From contig JAQWLJ010000049.1 in the NCBI GenBank assembly GCA_029247365.1, forward strand, positions 1 through 64,000: a stretch of 64,000 nucleotides of DNA, given 5' to 3'. This DNA is from Acidimicrobiales bacterium (GTDB lineage: Bacteria > Actinomycetota > Acidimicrobiia > Acidimicrobiales > Aldehydirespiratoraceae). The first letter of the stretch is position 1. Each line of letters opens with the position of its first letter. Position numbers and translations under genes: made by a program. Below the pieces are notes generated by a model. That model saw only the letters and a program-made list of their open reading frames with translations, did no database searches and was not told the DNA's origin. Shown piece by piece: positions 8,485-16,520 of the stretch.

Positions 8485-8922
8485 TCAGCTGCGCCGCTGG
8501 CGGATACGGCTCAGCACCGTGGTTCGGTTTCGGTTTGCCAGCTCGAATGCCTCGATTACATCAAGTCCATCGTCGTCGAGTTCAGCGAGCAGGCGTACGA
8601 TCTCGACTGCTGTCAGATCGGCATAGCCGACGATGGGAAGATCTTCGGCATCGGAGATGTCTCGTGGCTTCGCTGCTGCCGAAGGCGGGTCGCCGCCGAG
8701 GAACATGGCTAGGGCGCCGCTGATCTCGTCGATCAGCTTGCTCGCTTCGGCCTGTCCCCGCTGGGCGGCGACAGTTCCGGCGAGCCGGGTAAGTGCGACT
8801 TGGCCTCTCCCCCGCTCGGCGAGCTTGGGAACCATCTCTTTTGCCTCGAGCGCAAGCCCGAGCGGCGCGTAGACCAAGAGATTCAGAAGCCGTTCACCCA
8901 GCTCATCGTCGGACTCGGTCAT
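8485..8922 (-). CDS. Hypothetical helical protein
   Basis: About 145 residues starting at the ATG at 8922 (eight bases after the stop of the acidic DUF4193 gene). The first half is predicted helical and amphipathic (LLVYAPLGLALEAKEMVPKLAERG), and the C-terminal half has an acidic linker and a helix-turn-helix-like region ending in RNRTTVLSRIRQRRS. No family recognised with confidence. The operon context with the DUF4193 protein, GNAT and Nudix gives no clear function. Confidence 0.6.
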   Translation of the reverse strand: MTESDDELGERLLNLLVYAPLGLALEAKEMVPKLAERGRGQVALTRLAGTVAAQRGQAEASKLIDEISGALAMFLGGDPPSAAAKPRDISDAEDLPIVGYADLTAVEIVRLLAELDDDGLDVIEAFELANRNRTTVLSRIRQRRS

Positions 8923-8930
8923 GAGCAGAC

Positions 8931-9407
8931 TCAGACTGGCCCACCGCAATGCGGGCATTCGCCATCACGCACTGCGGCGCTGTTGACAAGCAGGAAGCAG
9001 TTCGGACAGGAGAATTCGTTCTCTTGCTTTGCCTGCACGTGCTCGGCGTCCCCGGGAGCTGGGGTCGGCTTCTTTGCTGGCGCCGTGCCGTCCTCTTCAT
9101 CTTCTTCTTCGTCATCGCCAGCGGCGATACGGTCTTTCAAGATGGCGTCGAGATCGGCTTCGACGTCGTCGTCGTCCTCGTCGTCATCGTCATCGGACGG
9201 GCGAGCGGGCGTAGCGACGTCGTCGTCTTCTTCTTCTTTTGCATTGTCGTCGTCCTCGTCGTCGCTGAACTCTCCGTTGAGGGCGTCGCCTTCAAGGTCT
9301 TCTTCGTCGTCGAGCTCGTCTTCAGCGAGCTCGTCGTCTGCGAGCTCGTCGTCTGCGAGTTCGTCCTCGGCGAGGTTGTCGTCTTCGGTGGTTTCGTCTT
9401 TAGCCAT
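8931..9407 (-). CDS. Very acidic DUF4193-like zinc-ribbon protein
   Basis: 158 residues from the ATG at 9407. Residues 1-108 are extremely acidic, with a degenerate five-residue repeat (ADDEL-type) at 13-33 and runs of Asp at 72-81. The C-terminal end is a zinc ribbon with Cys134, Cys137, Cys151 and Cys154 (FSCPNCF ... CPHC), resembling the actinobacterial DUF4193 family. The function of DUF4193 is unknown; a transcription-associated or nucleic-acid-mimic role is only a guess. A longer reading start at 9680 was rejected because the added N-terminus is non-acidic and lies upstream of a plausible promoter. Confidence 0.75.
   Translation of the reverse strand: MAKDETTEDDNLAEDELADDELADDELAEDELDDEEDLEGDALNGEFSDDEDDDNAKEEEDDDVATPARPSDDDDDEDDDDVEADLDAILKDRIAAGDDEEEDEEDGTAPAKKPTPAPGDAEHVQAKQENEFSCPNCFLLVNSAAVRDGECPHCGGPV
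9310..9369. repeat. 15-bp in-frame tandem repeat inside the DUF4193 gene
   Basis: Two perfect copies of a 15-base unit (9325-9339 and 9340-9354) are flanked by diverged copies on each side (about 9310-9324 and 9355-9369). The unit encodes the five-residue acidic repeat of the protein, so copy-number changes would keep the reading frame. Confidence 0.75.
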
Positions 9408-9746
9408 GGGTACCTGGTTCGGGGGGATTCGGCGGAGCATAGACATTTTCGGCCGGAGCGCAACGCCCAGCGACCGAAACTGCGTTGAATGCAGCCGGGG
9501 CCAGCGGGCCCGCACGCCGCATCTTTGCTTATCTTGGGCCGAATACGGCGGATCACCAGCGAGGAACGGCGTCAAGATGACCGCTCCCCAGATCTCGGCC
9601 TCAGGGCAACCAGGAGCTCGATTGATGAGGTACCGGAGGTGGCGCACTGGGTATGTCGGCGGTCGCAGCGGTTGCTGCACTGGACTCGCTCGTCAGTGTT
9701 GTGGGACCCGAAGCATCCATGGCAAGGGGCGTCCGTCCTCGTCAGC
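9408..9746. other. Intergenic region between ThyX-like and DUF4193 genes
   Basis: A 339-base gap on the minus-strand path. Apart from the candidate promoter at 9436-9463 I see no gene, RNA gene or clear terminator. Reading frames across it lack a recognisable protein. Confidence 0.5.
9436..9463 (-). promoter_or_regulatory. Candidate promoter of the DUF4193 operon
   Basis: On the minus strand, TTGCGC (9458-9463) and TATGCT (9436-9441) are separated by 16 bases. A transcript would start near 9429, giving a leader of about 22 bases before the ATG at 9407. Confidence 0.35.
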
Positions 9747-11366
9747 TCAGATCGAGCTCAGACCCTTCCGTTTCGCCTCCGCAGCGAGCTCGGCATCCAG
9801 GCGTCCAAGCGTGGGTTCGGCCGTGTAATCGACGAAGGTCATCGCCTCGGCGACCGCCGTGTGGCCAGCAACATCGCGGATTGCGGAATGCATGCGCTGA
9901 CAGACCCGGCGGTAGGCCTCGTGCCCCTGAGGCCCGGTACGAAGCTCGAGCATGTGCATCGCCTCTCGGGCGTTGAACTGCATTGAGTAGCGGACCCGAT
10001 ACGCCAACGAAACGGCATAGGAGGCCTGATCGGGGTGGTCTTCGAGCAGCGCGTCATGAAGCTCAGCCGACCGATTCATGACGGCGTCAAACTCTGAGGC
10101 GAGGCCGGCGGCATCGACCGCAGGGGGGCGGACGTAGCCGTGACGAGGCGACAGTGGCTGCCAGTCGATGGTGAGCATCCGGTGGCGCTGCAGGTCGCGG
10201 AAGGCGCCATAGTCGCTCAGGACGTCAAATCGATAGTCGGTCCGCTCGAATGCTCGACCGGGACGGTGGCGGCGGTTGACGCGGGCACCTACGTACGCCG
10301 TGATGACATCGACCCGCTCCTCCACGGTCATACGGCGGACCCGGGCCTCGATGGAGGCTTCGGAAAGCGATGTGTGCGGGTACAGCATCGCAGCGACCAT
10401 CTTGATCTCGCCGTCGGGATCGAAGTCGACGAGCTCGACCATGTCGTCGGCAACGGAGCCCCCAGAGTCGTCGCCGAAGAACTGGTCGGCAAGCGCTTCC
10501 ATCGAGTCGCGGGCATCGGCCATATAGGCGCTGGTGCGTGCGCCTCGCTCGGGAAGATCGACTCGCTTGAGAAACGACGGAACGACCTTCCGCAGCTCGG
10601 TGAGCATCATGTCGGCGTAGGCGCGGGCCTCGGGCAACGGATGGGAGCGCATGCGCAGGAGGAGGGACTCATACGCCTGCCCGGTGCCGTAAATGCCGAC
10701 GTTGGAGAGTGACGAGGCCGGAAGCATGCCGCGGATTGAGTCGAGTGCACGGGCCTTGATGGCCGTGCGGTACGCGAAGTCGCTATCGCCAGCCTCCTTG
10801 GGCTGGGCCTCACGAAAGAACTCCTGCATCTGCGGGATGAGTCCCGAGTAGGAATCGAACATGCGATCCATATCGGCGATGTAGCGGGTGCCGAGGGTGT
10901 TGGACAAGATGTCGGGGTCCCGGTAATAGCGGTACCGCCCGCCAAGCCTCTGGTCGTAGGCGATGTAGCGGGTGGATTGCTCGAGATAGGACATGAGTCG
11001 CCCCCACTCCAGCACCTTTGTCAGCACGTTGGACGCCTGCTCACAGGCAAGGTGCACACCGCCGAGTTGGGCAACTGAGTCGTCGCCGTATTCGAAGAAA
11101 ACCTTGTCGTACAGTTCTTCGGCTCGGCGTAAGCCGATGGTCGCGTCGATCGACTGGTCACCCTCGATGTCAAGCTCGCCGACGAACTCCTTCAGGAACA
11201 GGCGCCGAAGGCTTAAAGCGGTGCGGGAGTACCTCGCAAACAGGGCACCTTTGACGACCTCTGGGAGGTTCACGAGTGCAAAGACTGGCTGATCGAGGTT
11301 CGTGAAATACCGGCGGAGGATGTCGGCCTCGTCGGCGGTGAAGTCTTCAGCGATGTAGACCGTCAT
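9747..11366 (-). CDS. Long ThyX-like protein (two ThyX-related halves)
   Basis: 539 residues, about twice the length of a usual FAD-dependent thymidylate synthase. The N-terminal half keeps a ThyX-like EQSTRY element (129-134) and an ALDSIRGMLP helix. The C-terminal half has RHR at 394-396, as in the ThyX motif, but the following serine (Ser406) is spaced RHRX9S instead of RHRX7S, and an NAREAMHMLELRT segment (compare NLRE..HF..LR). It may bind FAD/dUMP or be a diverged relative; thymidylate synthase activity is not assured. A TAAAGT box nine bases upstream of the ATG suggests a near-leaderless transcript. Confidence 0.75.
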   Translation of the reverse strand: MTVYIAEDFTADEADILRRYFTNLDQPVFALVNLPEVVKGALFARYSRTALSLRRLFLKEFVGELDIEGDQSIDATIGLRRAEELYDKVFFEYGDDSVAQLGGVHLACEQASNVLTKVLEWGRLMSYLEQSTRYIAYDQRLGGRYRYYRDPDILSNTLGTRYIADMDRMFDSYSGLIPQMQEFFREAQPKEAGDSDFAYRTAIKARALDSIRGMLPASSLSNVGIYGTGQAYESLLLRMRSHPLPEARAYADMMLTELRKVVPSFLKRVDLPERGARTSAYMADARDSMEALADQFFGDDSGGSVADDMVELVDFDPDGEIKMVAAMLYPHTSLSEASIEARVRRMTVEERVDVITAYVGARVNRRHRPGRAFERTDYRFDVLSDYGAFRDLQRHRMLTIDWQPLSPRHGYVRPPAVDAAGLASEFDAVMNRSAELHDALLEDHPDQASYAVSLAYRVRYSMQFNAREAMHMLELRTGPQGHEAYRRVCQRMHSAIRDVAGHTAVAEAMTFVDYTAEPTLGRLDAELAAEAKRKGLSSI

Positions 11367-11410
11367 CGGTCGCTGACTTTACGAGGTCGAGACGAACGCA
11401 CCGCGGATCG

Positions 11411-11430
11411 CGCGAGGCAGATCCCTCGCG
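11411..11430 (-). terminator. Hairpin between the DGK-like and ThyX-like genes
   Basis: A perfect 7-bp inverted repeat (11411-11417 with 11424-11430, six-base loop) lies downstream of the DGK-like stop. There is no T tract. It may end the tatA-tatC-helY-DGK transcript or only stabilise its 3' end. Confidence 0.35.
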
Positions 11431-11517
11431 TCGAAGGTAGCGACAATGGTGCGACGCTGGCATTGGCCTCGGTGGCTTGCATGCACGTGAGCGTAACCGG
11501 CGACCGCTGGGTGATGA

Positions 11518-12132
11518 TCAGATCCAGAGATCGACGGCGTCGGGTTCGACCCGCACGCTGAGGCGTTGGAACGACCCGACCAGTCGGCCGTCCAGGCGGA
11601 CCTTCGTTGGTCGCTCGAACTCGAACTGCGCAGCCTTGGGGCGGCGTTCGGTGATATCGGGATGCGGCACGTGGGTGCCGGTCGCCAGGCGCTGTCGGGC
11701 CTTGACCCGGTCTGTCAACGTCATGTCGGTCACCTCGATGCTATCCAGACGGCCATCGCCGGGGTGTGCTCGTGGGGCAACGTTCCATTCCCCGAGAAAG
11801 GCTGCATTCGCCACGACGACGATGCGGCCTCGGAGCCACGAGCGTCGGGCGATGAGGTGCGAGAGGAACCAATACAGTGCGCCGTCGGTAAGTACCGCGC
11901 CGAGATCAACCTTGACGTGGAGAGCCTCGCTAGCACGCCGTATGTCTGACGAAGTCGGACCGCCAAGGGTCCGGACGAGGTCGCCTCGCGTGAGCCCGAG
12001 AGGCGGCAGCTCACCGCCGGCTCGTCGACCTGCGGCGATGAAGTCAAGCGCCTCGAGCGGATCGTCGAACACCCGGAGGCCCTCGGGCGGTCGCGCTCGC
12101 TCTCCCCAGTCCGTAGCCCGCTCGACGCTCAT
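11518..12132 (-). CDS. Shortened diacylglycerol/lipid-kinase-like protein
   Basis: 204 residues. From about residue 42 on it follows the C-terminal part of DGK/YegS lipid kinases: LPPLGLTRGDLVRTLG aligns with the family GTxNDxAR segment, VDLGAV with the domain junction, then ANAAFLGEWNVAPRAHPGDG, typical of the beta-sandwich domain. The N-terminal nucleotide-binding domain with the GGDGT loop is absent, and GTxND has become TRGD. A kinase activity is therefore doubtful; a lipid-binding or regulatory role is possible. The start overlaps the end of helY by four bases, so it is translated with it. Confidence 0.65.
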   Translation of the reverse strand: MSVERATDWGERARPPEGLRVFDDPLEALDFIAAGRRAGGELPPLGLTRGDLVRTLGGPTSSDIRRASEALHVKVDLGAVLTDGALYWFLSHLIARRSWLRGRIVVVANAAFLGEWNVAPRAHPGDGRLDSIEVTDMTLTDRVKARQRLATGTHVPHPDITERRPKAAQFEFERPTKVRLDGRLVGSFQRLSVRVEPDAVDLWI

Positions 12133-14621
12133 GCGACGTTTACCGACCCCGACAACGCAACAACGCCGCGATGGATTGCGTCGGCGGCTTGTCGAGCCGA
12201 GGCCTGGGTGGCTGCTGTTGGAGCCACTGCGGCGATCTGACGCAAGAGGTCGATCAGTACTTTGACGTTGCGAACGAAGTCGCCAGCCGTCATGTCGGGC
12301 TCGCTATCGAGGAGCACACCGAGCACTTCGCCGGCTGCCCACGAATGCGCTACCGGCGCGAACCCGGCGTCGGGCCGACGGGTTTCGGCAATTCCGGCTC
12401 GGCGCTCGGCTTGGCCGAGGTCGTCAGCGATGCGCTCGAGTCTGCGCCAGCGAGCCAAGACATCGCGTGACGGGAACCAGGGGTCGGGTGGTGGAGTGGG
12501 ACTGCGGTGTTCGTAGGTGAAGCACGAGGCAAGCGATGCCAGTGGTGCTGGCTCAAGGCCGTCGAAAAGTCCCCCTGTGATCGCTTGGGCCACCAGTAGG
12601 TCGGCTTCGTGGTAGATCGATGCAAGCACTCGACCGTTGTCGCTCACCACCCAACCATCGAGGTAGCTGAGGTCGCGTAGAACCTCGCAGGTGGCATCGA
12701 ACTGGCGAGCGATCGACGCGTTGTCGCGGCGGGCTCGCTTCTCGAGGGCATGGACTTCCTGGAGAGCGCGCCTGAGACGGGCCCGGGGATCATCACGACG
12801 GCGTGTGTGGCGTGTGGTGGGCTGCGCCGGTGTGTTGCGGCGAATCCGTGTCGCCACATCTTGGCGGTAGTCGATGCGTTCCGGCGCCATGGGGAACGGC
12901 AGTTCGATCCGGCCAATAGTGTCGGGGGCGACCACGAGGTCGTTGAGTTCCCAGCGGGCCTCTCGGGCCCCGTCGCTCACGAGTCGAATCCGAGCCCGAC
13001 CACCCTTGCGCCAGCTGACGCCGAGCACGGCGTAGCGGTCGCCTCGGTCGTCGACGAGGACGTCGCCGGGGCGCAGTTGGCTGACCGCCTCAGCGATGAC
13101 GTCGGAGGAGTCTGCTCGGCTTTTCTCGGGTTCGAGTTTGCCCACTTCGGCTTCGAGGGACGCGACAAGGTCGCGCTCACGCACAAGCCGGGCTTCGAGC
13201 CGCACGACGCTGGCATCGGTCTGGTATTGCGCGAAGGAGCGGGCCAGGAGTGCTCGAGCATCCTCGGGGTCGCGACGCTGCAGCAGGTTGACGGCCATGT
13301 TGTAGGTCGGCCGGAACGCGGACCGGAGCCGGAAGCTCGTGCTGCCAGCGAGCACTGCGATCTGGTCGAATCGGGTGAACGGTGACCACGGCACGATGGC
13401 GTGACCCTCATCGTCGATGCCGCGGCGACCCGCTCGTCCGGTGAGCTGGGTGAACTGAGCTGGGGTGAGAAGGTCGTGGCCATCGCCGGTAAATTTCGTC
13501 AGCTTGTCGATGACGACACTGCGAGCGGGCAGATTCACACCCAACGCAAGCGTCTCGGTGGCGAACACCACCCGCACGAGGCCCTCGGCGAACGCAAGCT
13601 CAACCGCTTCCTTGAACGCAGGCACGAGCCCGGCGTGATGACTGGCGATCCCCCGCTCGAGCCGGTTGAGCCATGCGGTCGTATCCAGCACGGCAAGATC
13701 GGCAGCGGGTAGTCCAGCGAGTCGGTCTTCGGCGATGGCCCGGATGCGGTTGCCTTCGTCTCGACTGGTATAGCGGGCGCCGGCTCGCTCGAGCGCGACC
13801 GCAGCCTCGTCACAACCTTTGCGGCTGAAAACGAACCAGATCACTGGCAACAGATCGCCATCCTCGAGGTGATTGAGCGCTTCCAAACGGGTCGGGATTG
13901 CCCATGGCTTCTTCTGCCCCGATCCCCTCCCCCGCCGGTCCTGGCGGCTGCGGCGAAGATCAGGGTCGAACCGGTGGCCTTCGCTGTTGGGCTCACCGTC
14001 GATCAGCGTCGGAATGACGTGCAGGCCATGGCCGCGCTTGTCGCCAACCATGTGCAGGTGCGTGAGCGCGACCGGACGCTTTCGTTCGACCACACAACCC
14101 GTCTCACCGCGGATTGACTCGATCCAGCCGACCAGTTCGTCGGTGTTCGATACGGTCGCCGAAAGCGCCACCAGGCGAACGTGGATGGGTAGATGGAGAA
14201 TTACTTCTTCCCACACCGGGCCGCGAAATGAGTCCTCGAGATAGTGGACCTCGTCAAGCACGACGAACGCGAGGTCGTGAAGGGGTCGCCCCTCGTAAAG
14301 CATGTTGCGGAGGACTTCGGTCGTCATGACGACGACGTCGGCTTCGGGGTTGATCGCGTTGTCGCCAGTGAGTAGCCCGACCCGCGATGATCCAATCCGC
14401 TCGGCGAGGTCACGGTACTTCTGATTCGATAGCGCCTTGATCGGCGCGGTGTAGAACGTCCGCTTGCGTTCAGACAACGCCCTGTCGATTGCGTGCTCAG
14501 CGATCACGGTCTTGCCGCTCCCCGTGGGCGCAGCGACCAAAACCGACCGGCCCGCGTCGAGGTGCTCGATCGCATCGAGCTGGAACTGGTCGAGCTCGAA
14601 CGTACGGCTTGGATCGGTCAC
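12129..14621 (-). CDS. helY: HelY-type Ski2-like DEAD/DEAH-box RNA helicase
   Basis: 830 residues. Walker A APTGSGKT near residues 30-37, a DEVH box in VVLDEVHYLED, motif III SATVSN, and C-terminal helicase motifs (ETLALGVNLPARSV, QLTGRAGRRGID) identify a Ski2/Mtr4-like helicase. The C-terminal ~350 residues contain the accessory domain seen in actinobacterial HelY. Expected role: ATP-dependent RNA unwinding, possibly in RNA turnover. Four-base overlaps on both sides (tatC upstream, DGK-like downstream) place it in the tat operon; tatA-tatC-helY is a common actinobacterial order. Confidence 0.9.
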   Translation of the reverse strand: MTDPSRTFELDQFQLDAIEHLDAGRSVLVAAPTGSGKTVIAEHAIDRALSERKRTFYTAPIKALSNQKYRDLAERIGSSRVGLLTGDNAINPEADVVVMTTEVLRNMLYEGRPLHDLAFVVLDEVHYLEDSFRGPVWEEVILHLPIHVRLVALSATVSNTDELVGWIESIRGETGCVVERKRPVALTHLHMVGDKRGHGLHVIPTLIDGEPNSEGHRFDPDLRRSRQDRRGRGSGQKKPWAIPTRLEALNHLEDGDLLPVIWFVFSRKGCDEAAVALERAGARYTSRDEGNRIRAIAEDRLAGLPAADLAVLDTTAWLNRLERGIASHHAGLVPAFKEAVELAFAEGLVRVVFATETLALGVNLPARSVVIDKLTKFTGDGHDLLTPAQFTQLTGRAGRRGIDDEGHAIVPWSPFTRFDQIAVLAGSTSFRLRSAFRPTYNMAVNLLQRRDPEDARALLARSFAQYQTDASVVRLEARLVRERDLVASLEAEVGKLEPEKSRADSSDVIAEAVSQLRPGDVLVDDRGDRYAVLGVSWRKGGRARIRLVSDGAREARWELNDLVVAPDTIGRIELPFPMAPERIDYRQDVATRIRRNTPAQPTTRHTRRRDDPRARLRRALQEVHALEKRARRDNASIARQFDATCEVLRDLSYLDGWVVSDNGRVLASIYHEADLLVAQAITGGLFDGLEPAPLASLASCFTYEHRSPTPPPDPWFPSRDVLARWRRLERIADDLGQAERRAGIAETRRPDAGFAPVAHSWAAGEVLGVLLDSEPDMTAGDFVRNVKVLIDLLRQIAAVAPTAATQASARQAADAIHRGVVALSGSVNVA

Positions 14622-15418
14622 GCCGCTGCGCTGGCCTTCTTCCGCGATCGCCGCTCGCGGATCCAGCCGAATGCGATCGACGTCTCGTAAAAGAGATACA
14701 TCGGCACCGACAAGATCATCAAGGTGAACGGGTCACCGGAGGGAGTGATGACCGCGACCACCACCACGATGCCGACGATCGCATACTGCCGGGCCTTCGT
14801 GAGGGTCTGGTACTGAAGGATCCCGAGAATCTGAAGAAAGATCAACAGGACCGGGAACTCGAATGCGACACCGAAAGCCACGATCATCTTGATCACGAAG
14901 CCGAGATAGTCCCCTGGGGCAAAGAGCTCGGTGAAGTCATCACCGCCGACCTGGCCAAGGAACTCGAGCGCCCGCGGAATACTCCAGTACGCGAGACCGG
15001 CTCCAAGGAAGAACAGCAGGAGCGCACCGACAATGAACGGAACTGCGTAGCGCTTTTCGTTGGAGTGCAGCCCGGGGGCGACGAAGCACCAGACCTGCCA
15101 AAGAATCATTGGCATTGCGAAGATGATCCCGCCGTACCCGGCAATCGTGAGCCGGACACTGAAGGGTTCGAGCGGGTTGCGGACGTACAGCTGGCATTGC
15201 TCGCCCGTTTGGAGCGTGTCGCAGTACGGCTCGAGGAGGAACTCGATGATCTGGGGGTAAAGCACCCAGGCCACGATGGCACCGACGCCGATCGACACGA
15301 AGCTGATGATCAGGCGTCGTCGGAGTTCTGCCAGGTGCTCCATCATCGTCATCTGGACTTCTTCCGCTCGAATCTCGGCCTCAGGCATCGGACTCACCGG
15401 CGCCTGAGTGGCCGTCAT
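14618..15418 (-). CDS. tatC: Sec-independent protein translocase TatC
   Basis: 266 residues with six predicted transmembrane segments. The N-terminal MMEHLAELRRRL motif carries the conserved Glu and Arg that recognise twin-arginine signal peptides, and FAMPMILWQVWCFVAPGL is the signature loop. TatC is the membrane receptor of the twin-arginine export system that moves folded proteins. The listed start overlaps tatA by 38 bases; an in-frame ATG at 15388 (MPEAEIRAEE) would reduce the overlap to eight bases and is at least as likely. Four-base overlap with helY. Confidence 0.93.
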   Translation of the reverse strand: MTATQAPVSPMPEAEIRAEEVQMTMMEHLAELRRRLIISFVSIGVGAIVAWVLYPQIIEFLLEPYCDTLQTGEQCQLYVRNPLEPFSVRLTIAGYGGIIFAMPMILWQVWCFVAPGLHSNEKRYAVPFIVGALLLFFLGAGLAYWSIPRALEFLGQVGGDDFTELFAPGDYLGFVIKMIVAFGVAFEFPVLLIFLQILGILQYQTLTKARQYAIVGIVVVVAVITPSGDPFTLMILSVPMYLFYETSIAFGWIRERRSRKKASAAA

Positions 15419-15734
15419 CGCCGTGCGATGTAGGGGCCTCGCGAGCAGCGTCGGACGCCTTCTCTCGTGCGGAGTTCTGAGCTGGTTTCACCGGACCGCT
15501 CCCTGTCGTGGTCGGGCCGAACGGCTCGGTAGCCGCCCGCTTGAACTCGTCGACGGACGCGAGCGGTTCCATCATGGCCTCCCGCATCTCTCGCTGGAAC
15601 CCGCCGGAGATCCGTCGGATCTCGTTGACCGCTCGTCCGACCTGGCGAGCGGCCTCAGGCAGCTTGTTCGGCCCGAGGACAATCAATGCCACAAAGAAGA
15701 TGACGAGGAGCTCACCCGAGCCGAGGTTTCCCAT
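15381..15734 (-). CDS. Twin-arginine translocase subunit TatA/TatB
   Basis: 117 residues from the ATG at 15734. One short N-terminal membrane helix (LVIFFVALIVLG) is followed by the hinge GPNKLPEAARQVG and a long amphipathic helix, then a charged disordered tail. The hinge and helix (VGRAVNEIRRISGGFQREM) are TatB-like, but a single subunit type may serve both roles; only one such gene is present here. Start chosen because TAGAGT (15743-15748) lies eight bases upstream, a leaderless arrangement. Confidence 0.88.
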   Translation of the reverse strand: MGNLGSGELLVIFFVALIVLGPNKLPEAARQVGRAVNEIRRISGGFQREMREAMMEPLASVDEFKRAATEPFGPTTTGSGPVKPAQNSAREKASDAAREAPTSHGDDGHSGAGESDA

Positions 15735-15742
15735 CGGCGGAA

Positions 15743-15748
15743 ACTCTA
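15743..15748 (-). promoter_or_regulatory. -10 box of the tat operon
   Basis: TAGAGT on the minus strand ends eight bases before the tatA ATG (15734). It overlaps the last codons of the next upstream gene (stop at 15746). Confidence 0.4.
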
Positions 15749-16009
15749 CCGACCAATGGCACGGTGCAAGGTCCACCACCGCGGCCGGAACCCAACTCGG
15801 TGGTGTGCACGTGAGCGAAGGCCGTCGGCCCGCTCGGCTACTCGCTCGGCGGTGCGGCCGAAGTCATCGAGGGCGACAGCGGCCGCCTGGGAGCGGCGAA
15901 GCGACGAGCGAAGCGCAACAAGTTCAACCTCGACCCGTCGGAGGCCTGCAGTCAACACGAGCAGCGAGGCCACGATTGCCAGCGCAGGGGTCAGGCTCAG
16001 CCAGGTCAT
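15746..16009 (-). CDS. Small single-pass membrane protein with coiled coil
   Basis: 87 residues. One transmembrane segment (about 4-22, SLTPALAIVASLLVLTAGL) is followed by a heptad-like helix (VEVELVALRSSLRRS), then a basic tail. The layout recalls DUF948-type envelope proteins, but the family was not identified. The start at 16009 is supported by TACGGT eight bases upstream and by starting exactly at the membrane helix. It ends 12 bases before tatA and may be linked to it. Confidence 0.6.
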   Translation of the reverse strand: MTWLSLTPALAIVASLLVLTAGLRRVEVELVALRSSLRRSQAAAVALDDFGRTAERVAERADGLRSRAHHRVGFRPRWWTLHRAIGR

Positions 16010-16017
16010 GGCTCCCG

Positions 16018-16023
16018 ACCGTA
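16018..16023 (-). promoter_or_regulatory. -10 box of the small membrane protein gene
   Basis: TACGGT on the minus strand, eight bases before the ATG at 16009; leaderless spacing. Confidence 0.35.
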
Positions 16024-16028
16024 GCTGT

Positions 16029-16361
16029 TTAGCCGTTGAGAAGGGCGTCGAGAGCTTCGTCCCACGCCGCTGTGTCGTGGAGTTTGGCCTGGAATTCGAC
16101 AAGATCGTGATGGCTGATCCGTCGACCGTTCTTGGTCTCGCTCATCTCAGCCGGGAGGGTAAATGTGCCCCTCTGCACATCGCTTGCGACGAGCAAATTG
16201 ATGGACCGGGGCTCTGCGCCCTTGACGACCGTCGTGGCGCAGTAGGGGCACCGGAAGCTGTATTCGCCGCGATTGTCGTTGTTGCATACCCAGACCCGGA
16301 CGTCAGTCGTCGGCAATTCGATGTTTCCGCATGTTTCGCAACTTGCTCGAATGTTAACCAT
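16029..16361 (-). CDS. Zinc-ribbon protein of unknown function
   Basis: 110 residues. An N-terminal treble-clef/zinc-ribbon-like region has Cys8, Cys11, Cys26, Cys38 and Cys41 (CETC ... C ... CPYC), followed by a strand-rich middle and a short helical C-terminus (WDEALDALL). Family not recognised; metal binding is inferred from the paired CxxC motifs. It lies 19 bases upstream of the small membrane protein gene and shares a divergent upstream region with the GDPD gene. Confidence 0.65.
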   Translation of the reverse strand: MVNIRASCETCGNIELPTTDVRVWVCNNDNRGEYSFRCPYCATTVVKGAEPRSINLLVASDVQRGTFTLPAEMSETKNGRRISHHDLVEFQAKLHDTAAWDEALDALLNG

Positions 16362-16438
16362 GGTGTGAAACGCCCCTTGTTGACTTCTGCTCGTGTAGTT
16401 GTTTCATCGGCGCGATGTGCCTGGCACTTGAGCATCAA

Positions 16439-16444
16439 TATGAT
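16439..16444 (+). promoter_or_regulatory. Candidate -10 box in the divergent region before the GDPD gene
   Basis: TATGAT, in an AT-richer stretch between the zinc-ribbon gene (start 16361) and the GDPD gene (start 16521). No convincing -35 is present. It would give a leader of about 70 bases. Confidence 0.25.
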
Positions 16445-16520
16445 CCAATTTCGTGACCCGTTCGTCTTGTTCGGGTCGGTTCAACGGCCAGCTGTGTCCG
16501 AGCGGAAGCGAAGTGCCACG

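Noticed and set aside
9310-9369. CRISPR-like repeats
   Set aside because: The 15-bp units are in-frame coding repeats without spacers.
15408-16520. Long N-terminal extension of the GDPD frame (start near 15408)
   Set aside because: The extension runs antisense through tatA and other genes; the family starts at the HRG motif, so the ATG at 16521 is used.
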